A model generated the notes under the pieces. That model searched no databases. It was not told where the DNA came from and was given only the letters and a program-made list of their open reading frames with translations. This document shows positions 38,822 to 50,700 of a DNA stretch of 64,000 nucleotides, piece by piece. Origin of the DNA: Pyrocephalus nanus. Lineage: Eukaryota; Chordata; Aves; Passeriformes; Tyrannidae. Made by a program: the position numbers and the translations under genes. Each line of letters opens with the position of its first letter. Position 1 is the stretch's first letter. The DNA is taken from assembly GCA_038380795.1 (NCBI GenBank), contig CM076266.1:41624425-41688424 (forward strand). The letters run 5' to 3'.

Positions 38822-40085
38822 TCAGGGAGGTGGCAAAGGGAACCAGTCTATAATGAAAACTCACTACCTGAAGAAGCTTCTCGCCAGTAAAAGGTTTCTG
38901 TCCAATGCTACTTACACTATTTTCTCAGACTTGTGGCTGCATCTGACCCATCTTATTTTGGAGGAAAATCAGGCATAACTATTAAATGGAAATAAAATTC
39001 CAATATTCAGTGAATATTCAGTAACATTTAAAAAAAAAAAAAGAGAGGAAAAATAAAAAAAATCATTGCATACAAACATATTACAACTAATTCTAAAATA
39101 GTAATGACAGCATCAAAAGGTAAGGAGAAGAGTAAGCAAGTGGAAGACTTAAGACACTAATAAGAGACCTGCCTTAGAAGAAGCTATGGCATGGATGGAG
39201 TCTGTATTAGAAAGTATTTTTGAGATACTAGGAGAAAAAGACCTCACATTAGGTATCTGTCATAGATCTATTGAAATAAATTACTAGCAGAAGAAAATGG
39301 ATGGCACTTGACCATTGGGAGAGCAGAGAATTCTTTCAAGGGGGGCAATTTTTTGTTCTGTTTCATTTAATACATGAAATCTTGAGTAATACTTATACAT
39401 ACATTGAAAAATGCCTAAACATAGGAAAAGAGAGAAACAAAGCTGAGAAAGATTCTCCAGCAAATATTTTGCAAAAATTGAAAAGAAGATATCAGTCACT
39501 CTGACCATCATATCTTTGCTTTTTTCTCAAAACAGTGCCTGACATGTGGCAGTGCACTGAGACCCCTTGTCTTACCACTCGCCCAAGCAGTCAGAGCACT
39601 GCAGGCAAAACCCATCACAGGTTCTCTGGGTAGCAGGGAGGGGAACCTAATGTAACTACCAGAGGGCATAAGGCCTGAAAGTAACTCTCCCTCCTTAAAG
39701 TCAAAAGAGATTAAACTACTAAATAAACAAACAAAAATACCTTGCTACTGGCAGCAAAAGTTTTTGGTGAGCTGATCGTAAAGCTGGGGAACTCATTTTC
39801 TTTTCTTTTCAGTCACTTGTTAACAGAGACAAGATTTTTCAACTGTAAATATCCTGAAACATGTAGTCTCATAAAGAACAGACATTTTCTTAATTTATCA
39901 CTACCATATTATGACTTTATTTTGCAAAGGGATTTAAAGGTTACAGAAAAGAGTTTTCACAAAATCTCAGGACTTCTTTCTTCCTATTATTTTTCATACA
40001 TAAAGCTCTTATAAACAAAGCAAGATGAGATATGCTAAGAATTTATCTCTACTGTAGTCTTTTTAGAGGGAATCAAAATTTCAAT

Positions 40086-40126
40086 AGCTACTTAGAGAAA
40101 AATTTCTAAGCTACTTAGAGAAAAAT
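40086..40126. repeat. Tandem duplication, period 23
   Basis: AGCTACTTAGAGAAAAAT is present at 40086-40103 and again at 40109-40126. Confidence 0.8.
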
Positions 40127-40430
40127 GTTTGCGAATTTTCTCAGAGGGGAGAAAAAAGACAGTTGTTTAGTTTACCATATAAGAAAAAGAAGCTGTATCT
40201 TTGATTACAGAGCACTGTAGGTTTACAGCTAAGTAGGAGATATCCTAGTTAGTAAACATGATTTCACCCATTCTTAAGAAGCTTATGAAATGCCATCACC
40301 AAAATACTTGACTTTGTCAATCAGAATAACTGAAGTAACACATACAACTCATGCTATAAGAAGGACTAATACAAAAACCTGGCACTTTAAAAATTTAAAA
40401 TCAAAGCATCCTACCAGGGAGGATATTTCA

Positions 40431-41089
40431 TAGCATCATAGAATCATTTAGGTTGCAAAAGACCTCTAAGATCATCCAGTCTAGTGGTTAACCCAGCAAC
40501 GCCAAGTCCACCACTAAACCATGTCCCTAAATGACACATCTACACGTCTTTTCATTAGCTACAGGGATGGTGACTCCACCACTTCCCTGGGTAAATTATT
40601 TAAATGCCTGACCACCCTTTCAGTGAAGTTATTTTCCCTAATATCCAGTCTAAACTTCCCCTGTTGAACTTGAGGCCATTTCCTCTTGTCCTGTCACCTG
40701 TTACTTGGGAGAAGAGGTCGACCCCCATCTGGCTAAAAACTCCTTTCATGTAGTTGCAGAGAGTGATAAGGTCACCCTTGAGCCTCCTTTTCTTCAGACT
40801 AAACACCCCCAGCTCCCTCAGCCACTACCCATAAGACTTGTGCTCCAGATCCTTCACCAGCCCTTCTCTGGACTCGCTCCAGCACCTCAATGTCTTTCTC
40901 GCAGTGAGGGGCCCAGAACTGGACAGAGCACTCAAGGTGGAGCCTCACCAGTGCCAAGTACAGCAGTCACTGCCCTGGTCCTATTGGCCACACTATTTCT
41001 GATACAAGCCAGGATGAGATTGGCCTACTTGGCCACTTGGCCACTAAGTCTCACCTTTGAATCATCTGTGTAGATGTTGCTATGAAGAA
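40431..41089 (-). mobile_element. CR1 LINE, long 3' fragment
   Basis: Well-preserved antisense CR1 of about 660 bp. Left to right: ATCATAGAATCATTTAGG, AAGACCTCTAAGATCATCC, GTCCACCACTAAACCATGTCC, GACTCCACCACTTCCCTGG, TTTCCTCTTGTCCTGTCACC, CTTTTCTTCAGACTAAAC, CCCTTCTCTGGACTCGCTCC, GGGCCCAGAACTGGACAGAG and GATGAGATTGGCCTACTTGG. It is more intact than the other copies here but has no long coding frame in its own sense. Its 5' boundary falls exactly at the G19 run. Confidence 0.95.
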
Positions 41090-41108
41090 GGGGGGGGGGG
41101 GGGGGGGG
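41090..41108. repeat. Poly-G run (G19) at the CR1 5' boundary
   Basis: Nineteen G residues directly follow the last CR1-like bases (CTATGAAGAA). On the CR1 sense strand this is poly-C just outside the 5' truncation point. Confidence 0.9.
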
Positions 41109-42429
41109 AATCTCATTTTATAATTTTGGAGATTTTAGGTGATAATGAGAAGCCTCAAAAATAATCTCAGTGCTCCAGATTTTTTTCAATATCATATCAA
41201 TACTAATTTAAAGCACCATCTGTAGGTTTCTTTCCATTATTTGGTGATTTTGCTGAAGACTGAAGATGCATTAATTACCAATTAGTCATCTACACGACTA
41301 CGTCCAACATAATGTAATACTTTAACACAGTCAGTGGTGAGATATTTGGGATAGAATGCTAATTTCTCAGACTAAACCAACATACTCTAAAAAGGAATCA
41401 AGAGGCAGAACTTCTTTGACACTCAAAATGAGAGCTTGACATACCATAAGAAAAAAAAATCCAAGAAAATAAGGATCTGAAAGAGAAAAGTGATCAACAT
41501 ATGCAGGTGAGCGTAGAAACATGAAGAATTTCTCCTTAAAAGCTATTACACCCAAAGGGAATAGTCCAGTAGTGTGACCAGAGCATTTAGGCAGAATGAG
41601 AAAGGCTAGGCAACTTTTGTGTATCTAAAACCCATAAAATGCCTGAAATAAGAAGTAATGTAAATAACACAACTTCAATTTCTCTCAAATAATGCATGTG
41701 TTGCCACATGGAAATGTAGCTGGCACCCAAGTACAGCTTGCACAGTTTGCAAACCTATATCAGTACGTCCTCACTGCTGAGCAGTTGTTTCCAAGTGGAC
41801 TGTGATACAGAGAGATCCACTCCTCTAGCAGTGTTTAGCACAAACCTCTTCATCTCCAGGTCACAGTATGCACACGAAATGTAAGCAAGAATTTTAGGCT
41901 CATTGTAAGTGAAGCTTGTCTATGACCACACAGCAACCAGCAAAGGTTCATCAGTGCCTTTGTATGTGCAGTGCACACACATTTAAGTGCTAATATAATC
42001 TAAAAGACTTTTTATATGCCAAAACACCAGTGCCTACCCTGGCACCTATGAAAGCTTTAAAAAAAATGCTAAAAAGTATCATCAGAGGCAAAAGTTTCTG
42101 AGTACTTAGGGGTCAAGCCAGGACACATTTCTGAGAGATAGATTGTTTAATTTAAAGCAGTTAATTCCTAAAGTGAATCTTTCAAAAGTTCTGCTTGGAG
42201 TGAGCGAAACGCCCTTTTAAACTCATAGCTGAATTCTTCATGGTAAATAATAATTCATTTGCAAGTATAAATGGTAGTCTGCACAAAATATATAACCTCC
42301 ATAACTACACTGTGCATATACAATACATTTTACTGCTAAATGTCAGTTTTTCAAACCTTGGTTCATAACATTTCTCAGAGTGTAACAGCATACTTCAGCA
42401 TCACTTGTATTCTTGGTACACAAAATCTG

Positions 42430-42680
42430 TGCATTGCCCGTTGTAGTTTGCCTGCACTCAGCAGGCTTCATTGTTAGAAAATAGCTCACAGAAAAGATGG
42501 AGCTCCGTTTATTTTGAGCTATGGAATTTAAGCTATAATTGCCTAATTAGATTTCAAAGCCCACTGACAAACACAATCTAACTCTATTTGAATATCTTCT
42601 GATACAGGCAATGAAGTGACCCCTACAAGATGTAAAAGCCTCATTAATGATGAACAATTAGGAAATATAAAACTATAAAA
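42430..42680. other. Candidate conserved noncoding element
   Basis: Non-repetitive sequence with TTTATTTTGAGC, GCTATAATTGCCTAATTAG (homeodomain-like cores), CATTAATGATGAACAATTAG and balanced composition. Texture-based call; no frame or repeat explains it. Confidence 0.25.
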
Positions 42681-43445
42681 GTCTTAATAAACATGGAGTG
42701 AGCATTATGGTCAACCACAACAGCTGTTGTGATTTTAGGAGTTATGACAGATTTATGCCTTGGTGTATGCTATAGTACATTTCCTACACACAGAGGCAAC
42801 TCCTAGCATATAAACCAGATTTTTTTTTTTTTTAATTGAATTTAAGAAAGGGGACAAAAATATAACCCTCGCATTCCTTTTTGAAATAAAATCTTCAAAA
42901 TCAAAAGTCTTTGATTTCCCATGTGTATTGAAGCATCCTCTCTCCAATTTCACTTTACACATTCACTTTAGAAAACATAAGTAAATTCAAGGACTAACTC
43001 AATAAAGGAAATTAGTGCTGTAACAGCTAAATTTTGTGTAGTAAACAGACTCAAATGTAAAATGCAATGTTAAGTACCTCTGCTCCCACTATTGGGCATT
43101 CCAGCTCCTGGAAAAATTAGTCACCTCAGAGAACAAACCACAAAACTGGTGCAGGGAGCAAGAAATACCCTAAAAGTAGCTAAGAGGAATTCAAAACAGA
43201 CAAACACTACCTGGGTCACTTGACTCAGTTCTTCACAATTAAAAAAGATTGATCTAACAGGCACTTATTTCCAGAGAGGTACACACCAAAACTGATGCCA
43301 GCCATTCAAAATGCAAAAAGCCAAAAATAAATCTAATTTCTAAATTTTTCCAGAATTTTCCTCAGAATATTTAGAACAAGTGCCAGAGTTTTCACAGGAT
43401 AGACCCACAAACCTCAAAAGCAGCAGTACAATGCAAAGAAACTAG

Positions 43446-43512
43446 TGGAAGAAAGAGACAGAGGGAGAGGCAGGGCAAGAAACAGAGAGGAGGAGGGAAA
43501 AAAGAAACAAAG
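43446..43512. repeat. Purine-rich tract
   Basis: About 65 bp almost free of pyrimidines on the plus strand (GGAAGAAAGAGACAGAGGG and similar). It is a low-complexity polypurine stretch. Confidence 0.75.
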
Positions 43513-45179
43513 GAGTTGCAGCAGCCTTGCAGAAATTTTATTAGGTGAAATAAGCCTGGTGATCCTTGCAGATGAACAAGACTCTATGCTGTAAAGGAAG
43601 AAAAAAGAACCACATTAGTTCCTGCCAATATGACTCAGAGGAAAATTCCTTCCTATCCCAAAATCAAACCATTAGTCTATTCTGACTGTGCATGCATGAC
43701 ACGCCATTCAGCCAAGTCTCTTCAGATCCTGGCCTTTCCTCCCCTCCCCTCTTTGGCAAAGCACCTCAGCATTATCTGCTTCAACGGGTCTCAAACCACC
43801 ACCACGTTTCTGGACCTCACAGGATTTACATCATCAGTTCCCATCTAGCCCAGCACAAAACCTTGGCTTAACCAGATGTGAATCTGTGCTGAGGTTTCTG
43901 ACTTACCTGCAATGCCTCTGGCAGTGCACTGACCAAGGCCAGGACAAGAAAGGGGAGCTGGGACAAGGGATGTGAAGGGGCAATAACCCTGGGAGAAAAA
44001 GGTGTGCAAAGAAGAGGTGGGGGGGGCGGCAGCAGGTTGGGGGAGGCACAGAGAATGAAATGCCAGCAGTAAAACTGCACTTCCAAGAAGACATCCAGTT
44101 TCACCTAAGACTTTTACACAGCAAAGGAATGGCAGCAGATGGGGAAGTGACTTTATATCACTCTTTGGACCATGGACACTTACAGTTCACCCATTATCTC
44201 TCTTCCTCTCCCTTGTTTTTAAGTGCAAGAAAGGCAGAAAAGCTGCCTGCAGCCTAGCAGAGAGGAAAAAAAATAACCTTTCCAATCACATTGCCCTGAA
44301 GACCGTTATTTTCTCCTCACTTTCACCTCCTACTTGAAAAACTAAGACACAACTCAACTCACTACAATCATACTGAATATGAGGAGAATATTCTTGTCCC
44401 CTGCTGCTATGCAATTTAATACAACAGCTTATAACCAGGTGCAACTCCACATATCTCATTCAAAAACACATACTGACATTACTGCCCTACATGAAAGGAC
44501 ACCATGGCTGCCCTTTCAATAGCATATTCCCACGTCTTTCTTTCAATGAAATATCTTCTGAGAGAGGAAAAAAGCAATATTGTGAAAGCAACTGTCACTT
44601 AGTACTGGCATTTGCCACTATTGCAGCGTTGGTTTACAGAAGCAAATGGAAGAGTGTTGTCTGTGCTCTACTATGTGATTTCCAGCAGGACTGTCCTGTT
44701 CTCCAGCATCTAAGAGATGCTGATGAAATTCAGAAGAGGAAAAGCTCAATACCCCATAAAATGGTAAACAATGCTGGAGACAAGAATAAGACAGTTTCAA
44801 ATACAGAGAGAGGATATGAAATATAATATTAGATTGATATGCTTTTGGGTTTTAATCTCCTTCCTACTGAGAGCCTTTACAGACTATTTATAGTTATGAT
44901 ACAGTGTGTTAGGTGTGTCAATGTGCTCTACAATAATTCTACTAACAATTCAATTACTAAAAACCCTTTTTGCCATTACACTGTTAACATCAGAGATTGA
45001 TAACAAAAGCACAGAGTAATTAGGTGGGGATATTTAAACCAAATGGAATTCCCACATTTATTACATACTTGGTCACTCATCTAAAATTAGGTATCTAATC
45101 TGAATATGAATTATGAGAAATAACGATGGGGAAAAAAACAATTAAAAAACAATGCAGAGATAAATGCAATGAGTTCTTC

Positions 45180-45420
45180 TCTTTTTAGCCATAAGTGCCA
45201 TTTCTCTTCCTGATTATAAAGCCTAATGTGATTTCCTCTTTATGACAGCAGGCTGGCAGCAAAGCACATTGTTAATTGATCAGCAGAAAATACTTTATTT
45301 CTTTTAGTTTATGTTTAGGCTTTGATCTTAATTTCTCTTGTGATTTCTGCCAGGATTGTTTGTCATACTTTAAAAAAATCTATGAACCACAGAGCAAATG
45401 CTAAGCTTATATCTAGGCAT
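45180..45420. other. Candidate conserved noncoding element
   Basis: Complex sequence including CTGATTATAAAGCCTAATG, CACATTGTTAATTGATCAGC and GCATTTGCTTATGAATAATC, with homeodomain-like cores and no repeats. The assignment is inference from texture. Confidence 0.25.
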
Positions 45421-46049
45421 TTGCTTATGAATAATCTTCCTATAGTCTAATTTACATAATTTAATTGTTTAGTGAATTCTTCCCATGCAGATATATTACT
45501 GCCAGTGCAACTGTACTTAAAGTGGTGTCAGCTGAGTATGCTTCTGAGAGTTACAGTTCGCATATAAAAATCTGCTCTGAGATAAAATATTGCATATACC
45601 ACAACACAATGCCTCACAGGAAATTCAGTTATATATATTACCTATAGGAATGCAAAACACAAATAGAAATTGGAGCTTTTTAGAGCATTTCTTAGAGCTT
45701 AAGAATCTCTTGATTTGTTTTGTTTATTTTTGGGGCAGTAATGCATACAGAATTCTGCCTTTGAGTTTGGGGTGCTTAAAGAATTAAAAACTAAAACTGA
45801 TGACTGATTTTATGTTTATAAAAGTTAGTTTTCTGTGACAATGTACTGGAAATAGTCATAATCAGGATTTTATATCTTTTTTTAAAGATTGAACTATTTT
45901 ATAGGGGTTTGTCCATTTAAAAAACAATTGCTAATTTTCAGGGCTGTTAGCATAATGATCACCTGTTAATGAGATTATAAAATCTAAAATATTATCAGTG
46001 TCACAAAAGTACTTTCTAACCTCATTGCCCAACACTGCACCTGAGCAAG

Positions 46050-46265
46050 GACCAACAGACTGCTTATCTGTTATTATATGCCACCACCTTCTCAATTACC
46101 TTAATGTCTCATAATCTTTAAAAGTTTCTTTAATACCAGGGAAACCGAGCCTCAATATACAGGGCAACTAACTCCTGCTGATTAAAATGCCAAAGCCCTT
46201 TTATTGCCCTGTTTTAAGTGATATGGGCCTTTTAATTCTTGATCAGACCCCAAAGGCCTTCTGCA
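46050..46265. other. Candidate conserved noncoding element
   Basis: Non-repetitive sequence with CTCAATTACCTTAATGTCTC, CTGCTGATTAAAATGCC and GGGCCTTTTAATTCTTGATC. No frame supports coding. Confidence 0.22.
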
Positions 46266-46334
46266 CTCTGAGAAATGTTCCACACCGATCCTAGGCTAGG
46301 GTGGCCATTGAAAGAAGTGGGCATTAATGAAATG

Positions 46335-46366
46335 GAATGATGCCCGGAATGATGCCCAGAATGATT
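46335..46366. repeat. 12-bp tandem repeat, about 2.7 copies
   Basis: GAATGATGCCCG, GAATGATGCCCA and a partial GAATGATT follow one another at 46335, 46347 and 46359. It sits at the left of a GC-richer segment (to about 46600) that carries AATAAA near 46555 and may be an unrecognised repeat. Confidence 0.75.
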
Positions 46367-47532
46367 CCTTAAGAACCAGCCATCCAACCTATCTCACCTT
46401 CCCCCCCACATCTAAGCAAGGCTTCCAGATTCACTCTGACTTCACAAGACTGGACAAGTGCATTACCAGAACTGGCACTGAGCCCAGCCAGCCAGACCAC
46501 AGGAGAGGACAACATGCTCAGGGTCCTGAAGTTTCCTGTCACCGAGAAAGATTAAATAAAATGCTTACTCCCCTTCCAACCTTGAGGGTGCAAAGTTATT
46601 TTTTTTCCTGTAGTTTTCATGGGCTTTGATCTAGCTTCGTATCTCCAAAGCAGAAAGTCAGTACGCTTTAATTACTAGTTTTTGTTGCATATATAGGGAA
46701 AAAGTGGGGGAAACTGACAGAAATGTAAATAATTCAGATACAATTGCAATTTGCACATTTAGAATGCATAATTAAAATTTTACAAAGATACAACTGTTTC
46801 CATTACAATCCTAGGCTACATCCATGTGGCATAACGTTGGGCAAGCCGCCTTCTTGTCCTGCTCCTGAGCTATGTCAGTGTGATGTCAAGCCTGAGGTAA
46901 CAACTCAGCTTCAAGATAGTACATTACTTAGATTTGGTAAGCAAGTTTGTCAACTCTGACATTTTAAATACAATTAGCATATCCTTTGCAAATAGCCTTC
47001 TCACTAGCAACACCTTTGTAAAAAAATGTACCCTATATGTGAAGTCATAAAAAATAAAGTAGAAAGTTATTTAACACTAAGAGTTTAGTGTATCAAGCAT
47101 AAGAAAGGAAGTGCTGTAAAGAATGAGACTTTCCATCATGCCATTCCAGTTAATGGAATGTACCTGATTCTTTGACGAACAGTTAACTTTATGCAATACA
47201 GCAGCACAAAATATTAAGCAAAACTTTCAGTACTAAATGGATTTTCTGTCTATTCATGGTTGAAACCAAACTTTTAAATGAGTACTGTACAACTGTCTTC
47301 CTTTGTATTTCCCAGTGCATCCATAGTTTTGAAATGTTTGTTTCCAGGCTTTAGTGCATTCCATTTTTATTGACTTTTTTTTCTTTTTTTTTCTCACAAA
47401 GGATTCATTTTTCCTTTTCTTTGTAAAGGGAAAGGAAACTTGGTAGGATTTCCATTTTGATGGAGGTCCTCAGCTTTAAGGTCAGTAAGACAACAATTCA
47501 TTTTTTTTGAAGAATTTTGATTCTTCACACCA

Positions 47533-47576
47533 AATAAAACTTTTGTTAGAAACAAAAAAAAAAAAAAAAAAAAAAA
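47533..47576 (+). other. AATAAA followed by A23, retrocopy-like 3' end
   Basis: AATAAA at 47533-47538 is followed after 15 nt by 23 A residues (47554-47576), the arrangement of a polyadenylated mRNA copied into DNA. The upstream 250 bp is T-rich and UTR-like, with no readable coding sequence. It could equally be chance next to a genomic A-tract. No target duplication was identified. Confidence 0.25.
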
Positions 47577-47749
47577 GAAAAGAAAAAGGCAAAGAAAGTA
47601 TTTTATAACACCTACTTGGCTATCAAGAGGTATTTCTCTGTGTAATAAGAACAGTTCATCTAATACTGCAATAGATATCTAGACTAAATTTTTTGTGATC
47701 ACTTTCTCACACACACTTTATTTACACTCCCAAATGAAGACATAGTATT

Positions 47750-47784
47750 AAAAAAAAAAAAAAAAAGAGAGAGAGAGAGAGAAA
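47750..47784. repeat. A17 followed by (GA)n
   Basis: Seventeen A residues at 47750-47766 run into about nine GA dinucleotides. Confidence 0.9.
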
Positions 47785-50700
47785 GTGAGAATGTATGAAT
47801 CAAGTACATAATACTTTTGACATTAAAGCAAAACATTCCTAGCTCACATGAACTGCAAAGTATCCTCAAAATAAATGTTTACATGCCAATCCATCCACTT
47901 ACCTATTGGTATTTCTGTAGTTGTGCTTTGGCCAAGGAGACTAGTGAAAAAGTCAAATACCCAGGGGAAAATTTTCAAGTATTTAATGCCACAAGCACTA
48001 GTTTCCAGGTAGTCAGACATATGTGGATACCACAGTAGGGTAAGCTAGACTGCAGATTTACAGATATCTAATATTCTGCTTAGCCACTGGTATTGTCATA
48101 ATTAGGACAGAAATGTTCTCCTGAGTGTTTTAAAAAAGGCAGGACTCATACGCTTGCATAGACACATGAACACCTTTTTCTACTCACATAAATAAACAAG
48201 TTCCTGAAAACAGACTTAAACTGACGAAATCGAAAGGTTTGCATAGTAAAATAGGTACAGACTACTTTGAAAGACTGAACTCAGTTAAGTTTAAGCAACT
48301 GATCTGAAAACCATTTAAAGTTAAAAACTGAAATGCAAGCAAGGCATAACCTTCCTAAGTATGGCAGTACATCAGAGCGCAATTTTAATAAACAAAGAAA
48401 TTATCTCATACACATCCATTTCTACTCCTGCTCCTCCTACGACACTGGTTCATCTCAGGGAGTGAAGAATGGTTTTGCCACTCTCAGCAGCCAAGGCTTA
48501 ATATAGCTGCACAAAACCCAGTTGTGTTCATTTTGCTTGATAGATCTTCCCCATCAGCCAGATAAAATTACAAAATCAAGCAATTGCAACACTTCGGTGA
48601 TTGCTTTTATGTAGGGTTTTAGAATCTGGTATTAGAAGCAAGAGTCCAAGCAAATGTAAGAAATTACTTACATGCTAAGGCTACATTAATATTTAGGTCA
48701 TGTTTCCCAGTATGGCCTCAGGAAGAGAGTCTTAAATCTGGGAGGATTTTTGGAAGCAATCTGGTATGCTCTTATTCTAATTTTAAAATGCATGAAGACA
48801 GAGCATATAATCTGAGTGTTACTAATACTATATAACATTATAATTTACTCTCTCTTATTATTTTAAATACTCAGATTATGTCATTCACTTTTATTTATAT
48901 ATTCTTTCTTTTTAGAATTATCTTTAAACAAAGTTTGCAAATGTCTCCTCTTACTAATGAATTTGCTTTTTTCTCTGTTTTAAAGTATGCCAGAATTATT
49001 TTTTGTAGTGTTCCAAATTAAGTATTATATTTTATTACTCTTTAAATAATGTTAATCATATTTTTGACTAGCCCTTCACCTTCATTTCAAACAGAATTTC
49101 AAATAAAAACTTAAAGTTAAGTAAAATTATCCAGCTATTAACAAATTAACGAATTACAGAAACTGCCTTTTTGGTTTGTATTTCATGTGAGTGCATAGAC
49201 TCTCTGTCCTACAAATTTTGATAGAACAATAATGCTTTGATAGAATAGTAATGCAAAAGTGTCATATAGGTTTCTAATCTAAAGCTTTAACAGTCTGAAG
49301 ATGAGACTTTTTGACAAGTTATTTTAAACTGAATGAAAATTACAGCAGTTAAAGGCCTGGTTTTCAGAAATAAAAAACTGAATAATCTCTTTGAGAAAGT
49401 TGAAAGTTAAAGTTGGGAGCTGTCAGCCTGTTTGGGGTTGGTTTTTCTTTCAGTTTTCTGAGGTTAGTGAATGATTTTAAGCTCTGGCAAATTGTTTCTG
49501 CACAGCTTCATCACACGAAGTGAAGTATACATATACAGTATAGTACATTTATGTTATATTGTACCCTTTGATAAAATATCAAAAATACTGAAGGATATCA
49601 AATATAATCAATTCCAAAAGTAAATACCTTACTAAACAACAGAAACACAATAGAAGAAAGCAGACCAAGACAATTTCCCAGTCCTTATTTGCTAAACTGA
49701 GTTTGGTTTTCTATTCTAATATGCTGCTCTCTCACTTAAAAGATCTCACAATCATCTCCTTTTTTCCTCCCAAAACTCATAATCCACTTATTTTTTACCT
49801 ACTCCCATGCAGACTCCCATGACTACAACACATTTCTACAGCACCCTTTGGAAGCAGAGACACATTCGGCAGTATTCATTCTTTTTTGAACATGCACATC
49901 TCCTGACAGTGCTCAATGCTTATGAATTATGACTTCTAAATCCAGAAAATAAGTTTAAGAAAATTCTAGTCTGCTTTCTGCTAAAACAGCATTCAAATAG
50001 ATCTGGAACAAAAATGTGATTTTTTTTTTTTAACAACACTTTTTTAATATAGTACAACACAAATGGAGTCTGTCAAGTTACAAGTCTCAAGGCACTTCAC
50101 AATTTTCAGCAAAAGCTGACAAAAGTGTGTCTAGCTAGATATGACACAGAAAACAGATTTTTCAACTATTATCTTGTGTCTTAACACAAGAAGTAAGTGA
50201 ATCTTCACAAGTAGTAGGTGAATCTCAAAACAAAAAGCAGAACAAGTTCAAGAACAGAGTAGCTTTAGATGTGAGACTGAAACGACTCTTGAATGCAGGG
50301 TTAGAAGTCGGCAAAGTGTCCCTTCAGGGCAAATGGAATTTACTCATGGACAGATTCATGCTTCAGACCGCACACTGATCTGTCTTTTGTTACACAAGCT
50401 GACTGCTTCCAGAATAGTGCTAAAATCCATGTGCTATATAAAAATAAAGCTCTAATAATAGAAGCAGTGCACCAAATATGTGTGGAAACGAATAAAATTT
50501 CTACAGCAATACCTGTGTGAAAAGCAGCAAAGACATTTTTTTTTAACCTGGTATATAATCTACATACATGTCCACAACCACTTGCAATATTTTCTCTACT
50601 TGAAATATTACCTCTAAATTTCTTCAGAGAGGAACATCTTTTTGTTTCCACATTCCTTGCAGAATCATACCACCACCACCAAAAAAAAAAAAAAAAGCTG

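Larger units (their letters stand above)
37101..40430. other. Noncoding stretch
   Basis: AT-rich sequence with a perfect 8-bp-stem hairpin at 38802-38821, an A-rich run near 39030-39060 and a short tandem duplication at 40086-40126. No gene or named repeat was recognised. Confidence 0.5.

Noticed and set aside
40480..40502. tRNA-like phrase GTCTAGTGGTTAACCCAG
   Set aside because: It is inside the antisense CR1 and has no cloverleaf partner sequences.
40705..41073. 122-codon plus-strand frame
   Set aside because: It is the antisense reading of a CR1 3' fragment.
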